Shown: positions 22,892-34,715 of the stretch, piece by piece
Layout: each line of letters opens with the position of its first letter
Numbering within the stretch: the stretch's first letter is position 1
Source: Cryphonectria parasitica EP155
Taxonomy: Eukaryota > Ascomycota > Sordariomycetes > Diaporthales > Cryphonectriaceae
Length of the DNA stretch: 64,000 bases
Direction of reading: 5' to 3'
NCBI RefSeq assembly: GCF_011745365.1
Contig: NW_024468919.1
Coordinates: 496,001-560,000, forward strand
Program-made: the position numbers and the translations under genes
Notes under the pieces: model-generated
The model's database searches: none
Told to the model about the DNA's origin: nothing
The model's input: the letters and a program-made list of their open reading frames with translations, nothing else

Positions 22892-23875
22892 GGCGTTTTT
22901 TCTTTGCTGATTTTCCCGTTGCCGTTTCCCCTCGTCAGCCGACCCACCATCTCGCACCCCCTGTTTTTTGGGTTTCGCAGAAGCGAGAAACGGAACTCCG
23001 TATACCTCTGCTCCGCAGAGGGTATACCAAAGTATCTTACACGAAGTTTTATTTATACCTCCCCATGGGCAGGGTTCGTACCTTTATAATAATGCATGTA
23101 CCATAGTACTAGGACAGAATTGGAGAGGTCGTCGTACTTGGATTGGAAAAATGTATGTTCGTCGCGTTGGCGCATGCAGTGGAAGGAGCTTGCTATTCGC
23201 ACCCGAAGTCATCCTTAGATATTTTCGAATCGCCCGGATTCATGACATGTGTTATCACTATGTAGCTACTTTTATCAGCAATTTTGAAATAGTCAATTAT
23301 CCCTCATTCACTCTTGAGAACTCAAATACAACTTTGCACTTTCGAGAAATTACAAATATGCCTCAAGATGATAAATCTCGCGTTCGGACTGCGAAGCGCT
23401 GGATTGGCGGGATTTTGCCAGCTTTCCAACCAAACCCGACTTTTCCCTGAATCGACCTCCCTATACCGAACGCAATGCCCCGTTGGGACGGATTATAAGG
23501 GAAATGAAAACACCTTATAAGCAACTCAAAACATTAGTATGCAGAATCTGTTGCATCCTTTCCAATATCAAGGATGCGCGGGGCGACTAGGAATGGGAAC
23601 CTGGCAAGTTTTATGACCGTCACCTTGAGGTTAGGCCCCTCCAGTCCCAAGTTCAACTTTCGCCCTCAACAGATGGCCTGCTACCACGCCCATGCATGTA
23701 ACCAGGTCCGTAGTCAACCAGCCGTTCCAGGCTGTAAGCTTTAACGTAACCAGCTGTTCCATCTCTACATAGAAAACTTAAATATCAGTACAGCCATGCC
23801 CTGGCAAAGCAGCAGCAGCATTCGACATAATCATGTCATAAGTCCTTACTTATCTGAAAAAAAGAGAAAAGAAAA
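22892..23875. other. AT-richer intergenic region after the tRNA gene
   Basis: About 1 kb with lower GC than the flanking genes. The open frame at 22968-23450 overlaps others in neighbouring frames and has no recognisable domain. It could be decayed DNA, but I cannot identify a source. Confidence 0.4.
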
Positions 23876-25144
23876 ATGTCGCTCGAGTTACCTGCACATT
23901 TCCAGATCTTTGACGGGGCCCAGGAAGATGCGAACCACGCTGCGCGACCCCAATCTTTCACCCTCTTCTCGCAGCTGCCCCAGGAATTGCGACGTAAGAT
24001 ATGGCGGACCTCACTGCAGCGCGAGCGCATGATTCAAATTTGCATCCATCCACTCCAGAACACCAACGCCGGCAGCCACGCACATACTGGCTACGGCGCT
24101 GCAGTCCGAGGCCGCCGCGTACCGAGCAAGCTCTTGCGCATCTGCCGCGAGGCGCGCAACGAAGCCCTCGCCTTCTACCGCGTTCATATCCCGTGTTCCT
24201 TTACGCATGGCACCCCGGAACAGGAGCGCGCTGCCGCCTGCACTGCGCCAGGACGCGACCTCCTCCCTTTCAGCCCTGAGTACGACATTTTGCAGCTGAT
24301 CCCGTACTGGCCTGACTACACTCTCATAACCGATTTCCTTCTTAGCCTCTGCGCTCTAGACCCCCGCTGCGTAGGTCTGCGCAGCCTCGCTGTCGATATC
24401 AGCCAGTTGCGCCTCCAGAGCCAACAAGGAGCTCTGCCGCCCCCAGCCGCTGGCGCAGCACGCATGGCCGCCTTGCGAGCGCTGTTCGCAGGGCTTCATG
24501 AAGTTTTCCTTATCACAGCGTTGCCTCTAGGCCGTATGCTCGTCCCAGCCCGCGACCGGCGTACCGGTGACAGCGCGGTGCTGCTTCTTAACAGCGCGAT
24601 GCCGGTCCGCGCGCATACGCCAGCATTCACCAGGCTCCCTCGCGACTCTCGGCCGATCGACCAAGACCTGCGACGGGTCTATATGGCGGATGGACATATA
24701 GGTGCTGTTCATTCTGGGCACGCGTTTCTCGCGCGTTTGGGAATAGAGCTGGGCGATCTGCAAGCGCAGGTGAGCTGGCTTGTAACCTTCGAGCCCGCTC
24801 GGGAGATCTACAGTCGCGAAATGGCCGAGGCGTTCCTGCAGGGGGAGGAGGATCGCTGCAGTAGTGAGCAAGTACCCAAGCCAGGCCTAGCTGATCATCT
24901 GGAGCGGTTAGTCGACCAAGGGCTTGCGAGCGCCCATAATACGATGAAGGGCTTGTACGAGCTCCCTGATGTGGCGTTTGGGTTCTGGCGTTTCCCTTTA
25001 TATCCTAGCCAGACTTTCGTCGAGAAGGGCCTTGGAGAGGAGGAGGAGGATGGGTGGGAGTTTGCGTTCAACTGGGTAACAAGACCTTTGAACGACTTGT
25101 CAGATTGCTGGCCTGAACTGGTGCTAATGAACTTAGCTTATTAG
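23876..25144 (+). CDS. 2EXR-domain protein
   Basis: An intronless frame of 422 codons starting MSLELPAHFQIF. The 2EXR domain begins around residue 27 with FTLFSQLPQELRRKIWRTSL, and continues with the typical LRICREARNEALAFYRVHIP near residue 100. These fungal-specific domains resemble F-box-adjacent modules and occur in large paralogous families of unknown function. Their Leu-Pro-x-E-x-R-x-x-I-W signature is clear. The remainder includes an Ala/Arg-rich segment, and a C-terminal part typical of the family (ending WPELVLMNLAY). The gene lies between a tRNA gene and a HET-domain gene, a setting common for fast-evolving accessory genes. Function unknown. Confidence 0.8.
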   Translation: MSLELPAHFQIFDGAQEDANHAARPQSFTLFSQLPQELRRKIWRTSLQRERMIQICIHPLQNTNAGSHAHTGYGAAVRGRRVPSKLLRICREARNEALAFYRVHIPCSFTHGTPEQERAAACTAPGRDLLPFSPEYDILQLIPYWPDYTLITDFLLSLCALDPRCVGLRSLAVDISQLRLQSQQGALPPPAAGAARMAALRALFAGLHEVFLITALPLGRMLVPARDRRTGDSAVLLLNSAMPVRAHTPAFTRLPRDSRPIDQDLRRVYMADGHIGAVHSGHAFLARLGIELGDLQAQVSWLVTFEPAREIYSREMAEAFLQGEEDRCSSEQVPKPGLADHLERLVDQGLASAHNTMKGLYELPDVAFGFWRFPLYPSQTFVEKGLGEEEEDGWEFAFNWVTRPLNDLSDCWPELVLMNLAY

Positions 25145-25603
25145 CAAATGAGTAGAGGTTCAGCTTGAACACTTAAAAGGTGGACATAACAAGCCTTGTC
25201 AGGAGATTGTTCCGGAAAGACGTAAATGTGAATGCCGGATAGGAAATCCATCCTGTAGAGGGCTATCCGCGCCGGCGTAAGCGGGCGAGGTCTATTCCAG
25301 TAGAAGCACGAGGAGACCTCTTCTAGCGTCTAGTAGCATGCCATTCAGATAGCTATACAGACGCTCGAGCATTCTTGGCTTGGTGAATGGGCTGCGAAGC
25401 AGGGGCCTCTCTTAGAAAAGAAAAGAGAAGAGAGAAGGGAAGAAAGAGGAAACTAGAGAAGGAAGGAGAGGAGGAAGGAGGAGAAAGAGAATGAAATAGA
25501 GGAGGAATAGATGTAGCTATTCAGAGTCTCTAATAGTAACAAATTGCGCCCGCGACCGAAGTAAGCTTGTTGAAACAAATTGTAATAATTTATTATGAAG
25601 ATT
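25145..25603. other. Short intergenic region with a purine-rich tract
   Basis: The + strand is almost pure A/G at about 25410-25500. This is the 3' flank of two convergent genes (2EXR and HET). No gene recognised. Confidence 0.5.
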
Positions 25604-27830
25604 CTACACCAACACAATGCGCATGCGATCCAGACTATGAAAAATGTCCAAGCAGTCTTCATTTAGGAAAAAAAGACCTACACGATGAAAAGTTTTCTCT
25701 CGTTCCCATTGCTGTTCCAGTAACAATCCACACCACACATCTGCGGGCTTTTGTCTAGATCCAGGCAATATAGGGTATTGATCGAAAAGCTGCAGAGCAT
25801 GCAGCTCATTTGCTACTTTTTCTGGCTTCCGCGAGTCCAGATGCAGTAGTCCCACTCGCCGTCCTTCATAAATTAGCTGATACGGAAACTTTGAAGTCGC
25901 AGGGGTCATTGTGTCGTCGAAACCTCCAACACTGACAGCAGCAAGAGAGCCGCTGATCACAAGGCTACCACTCTTGATAGCACCGAAAGGGTTGTCCCCC
26001 TCTAGCTCAATATCAACTTCCAACAAGTCGATCATCTTAGGCATCTCTGCCCTATCCCAATACATTCCCCACGATATCTGGCCGTCCAAGCAAGCCCAGG
26101 TCCAAGAAGGAGCACGATACGATGACGGTCGCAAAAATTGAGTGTCATCCTCCCAGCAGATCCAGAGCAGTCCGTAGACCAAGTCTCCTTCCCAGATGCC
26201 AGCTAGATAGCGCCCGACAGGGCCAGCGGAATAGGTTTCCTTTGCGAGACCTGAAAGAGCTGGGAGCTTATCGCGGCTGTATGTCAATTGGCGAGGAGAA
26301 AATTGCGCTGCGATGAGAAACCAGCGGTCGAATAGTCTCTCTAGGTCTTCAGCCCGATCGTAAACTTTGGCTCCTGTAGCCTCTGCAGTGTCCTTGATCA
26401 TCTTGTTCTCTCCATCCTCCTTATCCTCTTCCTCGTCTATATCTATGTCACTCTCGCCGCAAGACTCTTCATTGCGCATCAAAACTCCAGCGGTTGGCAT
26501 ATGTTGGACCTTGTGATTATCCTCAGGCCAGATAGCAGTCCGGCATTCAAAATAAGCCTGGTATTGGCTGCAGTGGACCAGACGCCGGGAAAGGTACCTT
26601 TCCTGCATCGTCCAACCCCTAGTATTCCACGTCGAGCATTCGATATTACTCTCGAATCTGCATTGATATTCATCCACCATTTGTCTCAGATAAAAATACC
26701 CATTCGGAGTTTTTTCTTTCGAGGACAAGAATGGTAATCGCACTTCACGACTCAGAGGCCGCTTCAGAAAGCCATCGTGACTTGTTCTGGCACATGTCGC
26801 AGCGAGAGTCAAGTAAGCATGTTTGTAAACCTGGTCCATCAGTAATGCTTCGCGCTGCCAGTCCTTATCAGAGTCTTGTATGATACACAGGGAGTCGATC
26901 CAGAGGTATTGGATGTTGAGTTGGCGTGTGAAAGCCACAGCATCTTTGAAATTCTGTGGCATACTACTAGGAAGTCAGCCTGGCTGCTTGTACAGTATAT
27001 TTGCCAATGAAGGTGTACGTACATGTCAAGTGGTATTCCTTCCAGTCTCTCGCACAGTGTAGATGTTTCGGTTACTAGCATCGGCTTTCGTGGATCCGGT
27101 GGTCCCCAGCAGTGGCTCAGAGCCACATAGGGCAGCCCAGCTGTTCGGTTTCCGGCTTCAAGCCTCACTAGTATAGAATCCACCTGACCAACATTGATCA
27201 ACCTTGTTGGCGTGAATGAGTCTAAGGTATTATTGCAATCCGGATGGTTCTTGCAGTCGCGGATCCAACCTTGTATGCGCTGAATGCACGTGTCAGATAG
27301 CATGCTAGGCTCCAGCCTTCGCCGCTGGATTCTACCAGACTTGGACGCTTCTGATCCTAATTTTTGGAGACCGTCATTATACATACATTGAGAAAACGGA
27401 TGTTAGCAATGCTGAGTATGAAGGAAAACATACCAGGCTCTGCATACAAGGAAAAGAATAAGGTCTCAACCCCAGGGCCATCCCCTATATGTAGATCCAG
27501 TTTGAGGCCATACGCGCCATTGTCATCTCCAATAGCATCTGTTCTGAAACAGTGTTCTGTATAGAAGCGTGCATTTTTCAAGTAGACAGGTGTCGGCCCA
27601 TGACTACCACTTGCAACAGTGGTAAGCTGCTTGCGCTTCGCAACGCTTCGAATAGTTTCGATGAGGGTAGCGCAGAACTCACAGCCCAAGTTTGCGAGTT
27701 GTTCAAGACGAGGGAGGCTAGGGAGACTGTCTTGTAATTCGAAACTGCTGCTCACAATGTCCTGTACAGGATCATCCGTATCATACTCGATGGTAAGTTG
27801 TATGCAGCTTTCGCAGACTCTGCGAGTCAT
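25604..27830 (-). CDS. Heterokaryon-incompatibility (HET) domain protein
   Basis: Three exons, 27434-27830, 27023-27356 and 25604-26963, encode 696 residues. Introns are 77 bp (donor GTATGT) and 59 bp (donor GTACGT, tandem TAG-TAG acceptor that could add or drop one Ser). The N-terminal ~130 residues carry Cys-rich motifs (CESC, CEFC) usual in this architecture. The HET domain starts near residue 207 with GLPYVALSHCWGPP, crosses intron 2 through RLEGIPLD/MPQNFKDAVAFTR, and continues with IQYLWIDSLCIIQDSDKDW, EALLMDQVYKHAYLTLAATC and NTRGWTMQERYLSRR. HET domains trigger cell death on fusion with an incompatible strain, but most family members have no known partner. Next to a 2EXR gene and near a tRNA gene, this looks like accessory, rapidly turning-over DNA. 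Confidence 0.92.
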
Positions 27831-30800
27831 TGCGTGTTGTGGAATATATAGTAATTAAAAGAACCTCGGGCTGATTCCCAGACGCTGTACAATCAGTTCG
27901 GGTCCCTAAGCGAAACAAGCAACTTTCGCTTTGTAAATGCGAAGCTGTACAAATATGAAATGTGCGGTGTGCGCGTAAGCCCCCGCCCTTTGCTAACCTC
28001 GGCAAAATGACATATCAGTTTCTGAGTAAGACGTCAAAGATGTTTCCAGGCTGATATTTGGCACTGCTCTTTTTAGCATAAACTCTTCCTGTAACCCCTT
28101 CGAAGACTGGCAATGACTTCCCGCAGAACAAACCGGTGCCTAGAAACACACTGTCACCCCTTATAGACGGCTTCGTCTTCGTCTTCATCCTCTCTTATGA
28201 TCGTCGAGCCAACCTGGTCCCTGCCCAGCATAAGCCAAAGAGCTCCTTTGACGATGGGTTGGAAAGTATGGCAATGCTGCCGCTGCCAGTGGTTGTTTGG
28301 CTGCCCCTCAGGGTGAACAACTGTCTCTTTGCATACTCCCGTCTCCATAGATATGCTGATGAGTCGGAATTGGGCAGAATTTCCGCTTTTCAGGACCTTG
28401 GATGAAGTCGGGCTGAGAGCAGATGGATCGTTGTGGAAACCGACCATTATTGGACAGCCCATGAACGCCTAGCCTAGCTGAGGGCGTATTTGTAACAATC
28501 AGTTGCTGTATATCGCGTTCAGCAGATGCCCGACTACTTCAACTATAGTCACTTGGGTAGGGGCTTCCTCGACCTCGTCGACGTAGTCCTCGAAGGCTCA
28601 TTTGGTAGGTTGCTGCGGGACTCAATATATCATTATGAAATTGGTCGGCATGCGTAGAAGGCTTGGGCTCAAGTACGACTATACCGTTCTCCTAGGCTGG
28701 AAGAGGATCTGCGGCCTGTCTGCACGAGCTCCTCCATCAATTAGTTGAGGCAATGGGTGTGAGCTATACGATGCCATTCATATCTGAGCCGCATTGTCTG
28801 CTCTCTCGATCCTTGAAGACGTCAACATGTTTTTGTCTTCTAGAAATAAGGGTATGGTGCTGACATACCTGCATCTTTACTTGCAATAATGCCCAAGCCG
28901 TTCTTAGAAAAGCTTGGGGGTCTCAGACGAGAGCGACGAGTCCGCGGTAGCTTGGCAACTCGGCCTCTCATGACGAGAAATTTTTATGGAGGAGGGAAGA
29001 TGAGGTCTTGTCATAGACTTCATGACGGTCCACATAAAGGAGCTAGAGCTGCACGTCGTCAAGAAAAAGTCGTCGTTTCCCCCGCAGGATGTCATAAGCC
29101 CGGCTAAGAAATTATTAGTCGTCGGCTTTACAGCTGCTTCGTTCTTTATTATCAAATTTGCGCCGTCAAGTGAGTAATAACGTCTTTTGACCGCCAGCGC
29201 GCGCATGATCAACCTTGAGAAACTTTGAGGCATCAAAAACTGTTGTAATAAGGTGTTTTTCTTCATATTGGTGAAAGGCTACCTGGGGCTCCTAGCACAA
29301 AGGGCCTTTAAGGCGAATGCCAGCCTATCCGGCTCTGCTGAACTTGGACCCATACATCTAACAGAAATAACACAAAGCGAAGAGGCGTGATATCTTTATG
29401 CACGCCGTTTGCGTTTCTTTGATTGCTCGTTCAGAAGCGACGCAGATGCTTTGTCCATTTCAAACAAAACTGATGGCAATCCTTATCTGCACCAATTTAA
29501 GGCACCCAGAGTGGTGTACAGATCTGGCGCGATGGTTACGCCGTCAGCAATGCGGAATATCTGGGTAAGTAGTAAGTAATTATCGGCCTGCGGCTGAGGA
29601 AAATAGGATCTCGGTTCAGCTGCAGGTCGGCTTTGGAAAATGATGCATGGTCGAGCGCTCAGAAATGCCGCATACTGTCCCACCAGGAGTGTCTATCTGT
29701 ATGTTTAGACTGGGCAATCGGAGCTGGAACTGTCATGTTTGAGCAAATAGCCATCATTGGTCATACAGGCCAGTACAGACAGCGCCTCTGTTGGGCGTGT
29801 ACACCGTATGTGTCTATCTCTTTGTGGCTTAGAAAGCTCCAAGTCTCTGTACGATGTTACAGCACTCGGCGCACGCAGCGGCTCACTCGTTCTACACGTC
29901 GGCAAAGGTCGCACCCCATGATGCAACCCGCAAGACTGCTCGGCGAATCCGGGAAGCCTCTCGAGAGGGATATGACTGACTGTTCTCTGACATCCACTGT
30001 GTGACAGCGCTCTATATTTGGAAATAGAAGGGGAAGGGTAGGGAATGGGGGGAAGAAGGAAGGAAAGCCACCGCCCAAAAGTTTGTAGAGCTGTGCATTC
30101 GCCCCAATTTCTCACATGCACGGGGGATGAAGGGGAAGGAAGACGGAGGAAGTTAATATCGGCCTATCGAGGTCTTTATTCTTGTGCAAGGGTCTTCCCT
30201 ATCTAACGGGGCAAGCTCTGTACAATATGCGATTTCGCGGTGCTTGTATGCAATTAGCGCTGACCTTGTCACCTCGTTTAGATAGGCACCCTCTCAAAAT
30301 TTCCAACCTTTTGTCCGTTCCGCGTACGAAATATATACTCATGCGCAAGAAGAACTATCCTCCCCTTCATTTCCTTTAAAACACAATCTGATGCAGGCGA
30401 CAGGGTTGCTTATATCTTCCAAATCCCTTTTTATTATATTATAAACTCATGCGAAGATCTTGAAAGGCTGTCTTTTGGTTTGAGATTGTGAACACAGAGC
30501 CAGGGTCGACGCTTGGGTGGTCTCCCATGCAGAAGGCGGTCCTAAACAGTGCAGGCAGTCAGGCTTTCAGGACTAACAACAGAACTGGGTTGCCTTGGAC
30601 GGGTGAGGACATCAAAGAGGCAACAGTGGTAACAAGGAGCCACCTGTCTTCGCTCTGAAAGCGGTTCCGCGCCCACCTTTAGGGCTGAAGGCAGCAGGGA
30701 AGCGACAGGTCCAAACGCGACTTCCCGAGAGGAAAGAGAAGAAGGAGAAGAAGGGCAACAACCCGCCCCCCACCCCCTCCTTCTTTTTATTTCTTCCTTT

Positions 30801-30832
30801 TATTCACCTTAAAAAGGTGGCAGCAGGTGAAA
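27831..30832. other. 3-kb intergenic region with unconvincing open frames
   Basis: Two minus-strand frames are noted. One at 28154-28462 (102 codons, ATG to stop) has GSTIIREDEDEDEAVYKG at its end and plausible composition. One at 28904-29266 (120 codons) has none I recognise. Neither matches a family I know. A purine-rich stretch lies near 30035-30065 and another at 30730-30760. DNA at 28.5-29.3 kb reads like decayed coding sequence but I could not assign it. Confidence 0.4.
28154..28462 (-). CDS. Possible small protein of 102 residues, unknown
   Basis: A complete ATG-to-stop frame, closed just upstream by an in-frame TAG. The composition is mixed and soluble (start MGCPIMVGFHNDPSALSPTS, acidic run EDEDEDE near the end). 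There are no introns and no recognised domain. It may be chance, or the remnant of a longer gene. Kept only because its residue use looks protein-like compared with other frames in this gap. Confidence 0.2.
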   Translation of the reverse strand: MGCPIMVGFHNDPSALSPTSSKVLKSGNSAQFRLISISMETGVCKETVVHPEGQPNNHWQRQHCHTFQPIVKGALWLMLGRDQVGSTIIREDEDEDEAVYKG

Positions 30833-33202
30833 ATGGGGACAGGTGAGGGGTCTACAGTCTCTGAGGGTGCAGGCAGAAAGGGCTGGAGTTTTCTGGACGG
30901 TCTCGTCGCCTTTGTCGTCGCCGTTTTCCATCCCATCTTTCACGTTCTGGCATCCGTTATCTCTCCCACCAAATCAAATGGCACATCTGATTCGACGCCC
31001 ACATCTCAACCTGGCGGCCAACCCAAAGGACATCAACAACAACAAAAACAACAGCACAGCGTCGACCAACAACGCGCTCGTCCACCCACCACCCCCGACC
31101 CATCAACATCAACGTCGACATCCCCACCCACGTCTACCTCCGCGTCTGCACCAACTCACGGTCGCGACCTCAGCACCCACAGCCCACATCTCCAAACCAA
31201 TAACGACAACGGAGACGACCAAGGTGCCACGAACATGCAGCCTCGCCCGCTGAACCAGCTGCCCTTGGCGGCGATCGGGCCCAACGGCTCCTCGACCAAA
31301 GCCACCGGACAGCCTGACGTCAAAGACCCTCTGTCATACATTGGATCATCTGACGGCCGTGCAGGCGCCAAGCAGGAGAACGTGCCTGTTCATGACACTG
31401 CTGCCGCTGTCGAACCAATTGACAATCACCGTGACCTCGTGTATGCGACGATTGGCCCTGGATTCCGTGTTCTCGGCGAAGAGCAGGCCAAGGAGAACCG
31501 TCAGGAGCAGCTCACGCTACCGCCACCTAACGAGCCTCCCACGGTCATCGAGCAGCTAGATCAGGACCGCAGCGCTGAGCCCGAGGATCCCGTCGAGGCT
31601 GCCGAGCGTGCCCTGAACCATTACTTCATGGATCAGGCGCTGGATATGGTATGTTGTTGTTATCGCCCTCTTTCTGCCTCGCCATAGCGCTCGTCTCCTT
31701 GCCTCGAGAGTCCCGACCCCTGGCAACCGTCATACATATCTCTTCAGCCCCTCTGTCCAATAGGCTCTCTTTCTATTGATCCGACTTGCTTTCCTCATTG
31801 CTGGCCACCTGCCTTCCCTCATTTCGTGATTCCACTCGCCTATCGCAGTGTTTCAAACCTGCGGGCACCTTGTACTCGTGCCGGCCTTTTCTTTCGTACT
31901 ACTCTCACGTCTCCAACCAGCAATAGCTTGCTACTTGTCTATACATCTCCCTCGGCTCTCATTTCCACTCACTCCGACCACTGCAATCGATGGCGCTGAC
32001 CGAGACTTGCTCCAGGCCCGCCTCTCCCTGAAGACTAATGAAACACCCGTCGGTTGCGTCCTCGTCCATGATGGACGTGTCGTCGCCAGAGGTATGAACG
32101 CCACCAACATCACCCGCAACGGTACCCGTCATGCAGAGCTGATGGCCCTCACCGCTCTCCTCTCCTTCACCCCTGAGGCGGACATGGAGGAGGCACCCAA
32201 CAAGAAGCCAAAGAGAAAGTCCGCCGAGAGTGTTCGGCGAGGCAGCCAGCAGGCCGAGAAGCCGTCTCTGGTGAGGACATACAGCGAGCAGGAATGGGGT
32301 GATGTCGACCCCACGGATGGCCACATTTATCCTTATGGGCAGAAACTTCATCCTGCCCCCCGCGTCGACCGTGACCTGATCAAGAACTGCACACTCTATG
32401 TCACTGTCGAACCATGCGTCATGTGTGCTTCCATGCTCCGCCAGTATGGCATCAGAAAGGTTTATTTCGGCGCCGTCAATGACAAGTTCGGCGGTACGGG
32501 TGGTGTCTTCTGCATCCACATGAATTCGGATCCCGCGCACGCCGCCACCGCTCCTGCGACTCCCGGCCACCGGCCTGTTGCTAACCTGCTTACCCGACCC
32601 ACCCTTCCACAAAAGTCGGCCTCGTGTGCCTCCTCCATCAACGGATCTCAGGATGGTTCGGCTGCGATGGGCGGTGAGGTCAAGTCGGTCAATAGGATTA
32701 CCTTTATCGAGCCACCCATCCCAGTTTCAAACATGAGTATGGGTCATGGCGGAAACGTGGAAGATGGGTTCGAGGCCGAGGGTGGTTGGGGTCGAGATGA
32801 GGCCGTCAACCTGCTTCGACAGTTTTACGTCCAGGAAAATGGCAGAGGTACGCATCGCTCCCGCTCCTCCATTTTGTTTTCTTCTCACGCCACCTTACCC
32901 TCCCCTCGAGGACGACTTTATGATGCTAAGATCGCATGACAGCACCTGTACCGCGAAAGAAGGAGGGTCGCGCAGCTCGCCTCGCCGCCATGATGGAGAG
33001 CCAGGGTATTACGACAGAAGGCACGGCTCTTGAGGGTCTGGCTCAACAGGAGGCTGAGGGTCTCGGGCAAGAAGAGCGGGCTAATCCTGCTACCGGGTCT
33101 GCCTTCGAGGACGAGGATGAGGATGAAGACGCTTTCAATCTAAGAGCTACGGAGAGCGGCCACACAACTCAGCTGTCTCCGCGTGGCGGAATGGCGGCCT
33201 GA
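30833..33202 (+). CDS. tad2: tRNA-specific adenosine deaminase, catalytic subunit Tad2/ADAT2-like
   Basis: Three exons, 30833-31648, 32016-32847 and 32943-33202, encode 635 residues. The deaminase makes inosine at the wobble position (A34) of tRNAs, as a heterodimer with Tad3 in yeast. Exon 1 ends in NHYFMDQALDM and exon 2 resumes ARLSLKTNETPVGCVLVHDG, the conserved family start. Zinc and proton shuttle residues are His311 and Glu313 (RHAEL) and Cys406/Cys409 (EPCVMCAS). VYFGAVNDKFGGTGG follows. Two oddities stand out. The N-terminus has about 250 extra residues, hydrophobic at 20-45 then Gln/Ser/Pro-rich. About 90 residues, partly basic (NKKPKRKSAESVRR), separate HAE from PCxxC, more than usual. 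Intron 1 is long (367 bp). The true start could be internal (for example the Met of MQPRPLNQL). Confidence 0.88.
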
Positions 33203-34715
33203 TGCCTAATTGAAGCAAGCTCCGAAGCGCCAAAGAGAACGTCAGGTACAGCAAGGGCATTCACCACAGAGAGAAAGCAAGCTCGCCTCTTGGCCATACC
33301 TCACACCCAGTGACCAGTAGTTCAGGTAAGACCCATGGCGCAGACGTTAGGCGTACAATGCTAACAAGACGTAGTCATCCTCGAAAATCAGAAGTCGCTT
33401 ACTTTTTAGGACGAGAGCCGGACCGTGGGCGCTCCCAGTACTGCCTCGTGGCTATACCACAGTATTATTATGAGTTCTTAAGCTTCGAGTAGGACTAGCT
33501 GGACGTCGGGGACTGTCCAACATGGCGCCATTCAGCCATTGCAGGGTACATTGTCACATTTCTACTATTGTCCTCCTACCCTTAGTCAGGCTTTGTAGCA
33601 TAACTACCATCTTTAGTAGCTACCATCTTGGTTGCATGCTTAGGTACCTATTGACGACTACAAGACAAGAAGAAACCGATGAAATGCTCATGGGCTGGTC
33701 TGTGTGCAACTGAATATTTATACGCTAGCCGTGCCTTCACCCTGCTAATCAATGTTACCAATCCTCCCTCCTTTTTTCATCTCAAGAAAAAAAAGACAGC
33801 AAAATGTGAGATTAATGGCTTGTTTATGGTAATGACTTGCCGGGGGCCAGATTGTTGTTTGCTTGTCCCAAGCTGAGAGAAGTCAAACAGTTCTGTGTCG
33901 ATGCTTGGATGCTTGACCAACGAACAGAGTTTCACAAGTCATGGAGACCGGAGACCAGCCTGCAGTGATGACACCCACGATACGAAACCTAGATCGATTA
34001 CAGGATATGGAGGTTTTGTTTCTTCCCTCCCCCTTGTCCTTTTCCTGCTTTTCTCCCTTCTACAGAAATGGAAGCTCCGCCTCGTTCGCCGCATGCCAGT
34101 CGGTTCAACCTTGGAATTTACAGCCACCCGTCCAATACTCACCTTGTACACCGAGATACAAATGACGGAGATCATTACCGCAGGCACATTGTCGATAGGC
34201 TTGGACGTGATCATCTCGTCGGACGAACCAGGAGCCGGTACCCGCACTCGACCGGTAGTAGGACAAGGCAGCAAACGTCTTTCTTCCCAGTACAAATTTT
34301 GCCCGACACGACGTCTACATGCATTATTGAATCAACTCGGTGCTCTGAGGTGCCTGGGTTTGGAGCATATTGTACAACGAGGGCCACGTTCTCCATTGTG
34401 ATGGGATTCCTTTTCTTTTCTCCTCCCCCCCCCCCCCTTTTTACCTCTTCTTTTTGGAAGGGGATGGATGCCTGTGACCTCGTGTTAACATGTCGGCTTC
34501 GTGCACGGCGAGGCAACGTTATTCTTCTACGTTGTCTAAGGTCACGGTACACTGCATGATTATTGCCACGTCCTACTGTGCCCTGGTGTGCTTGAGGATA
34601 GATACCTGAATTCGCTCAAGGATAGAAATGCTGGTTGATCACTTGCGTTTTCTCTTTTTGCATCTTGTTGTTCTTTTACTGCAACCCTCGCGAGCGAAAG
34701 AGAGAGACGAACAAT
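33203..34715. other. Intergenic region, possible minus-strand fragment
   Basis: No gene recognised. The minus strand near 34160-34230 reads SSDEMITSKPIDNVPAV then MISVICISVYK up to a GTGAGT, which could be an exon end, but I find no partner exon. A run of 13 C lies at 34425-34437. Confidence 0.35.

Noticed and set aside
30490..30560. Short similarity to 5S rRNA (GGGTGGTCTCCC-like)
   Set aside because: Only a few bases match and the rest of the 5S sequence is absent.
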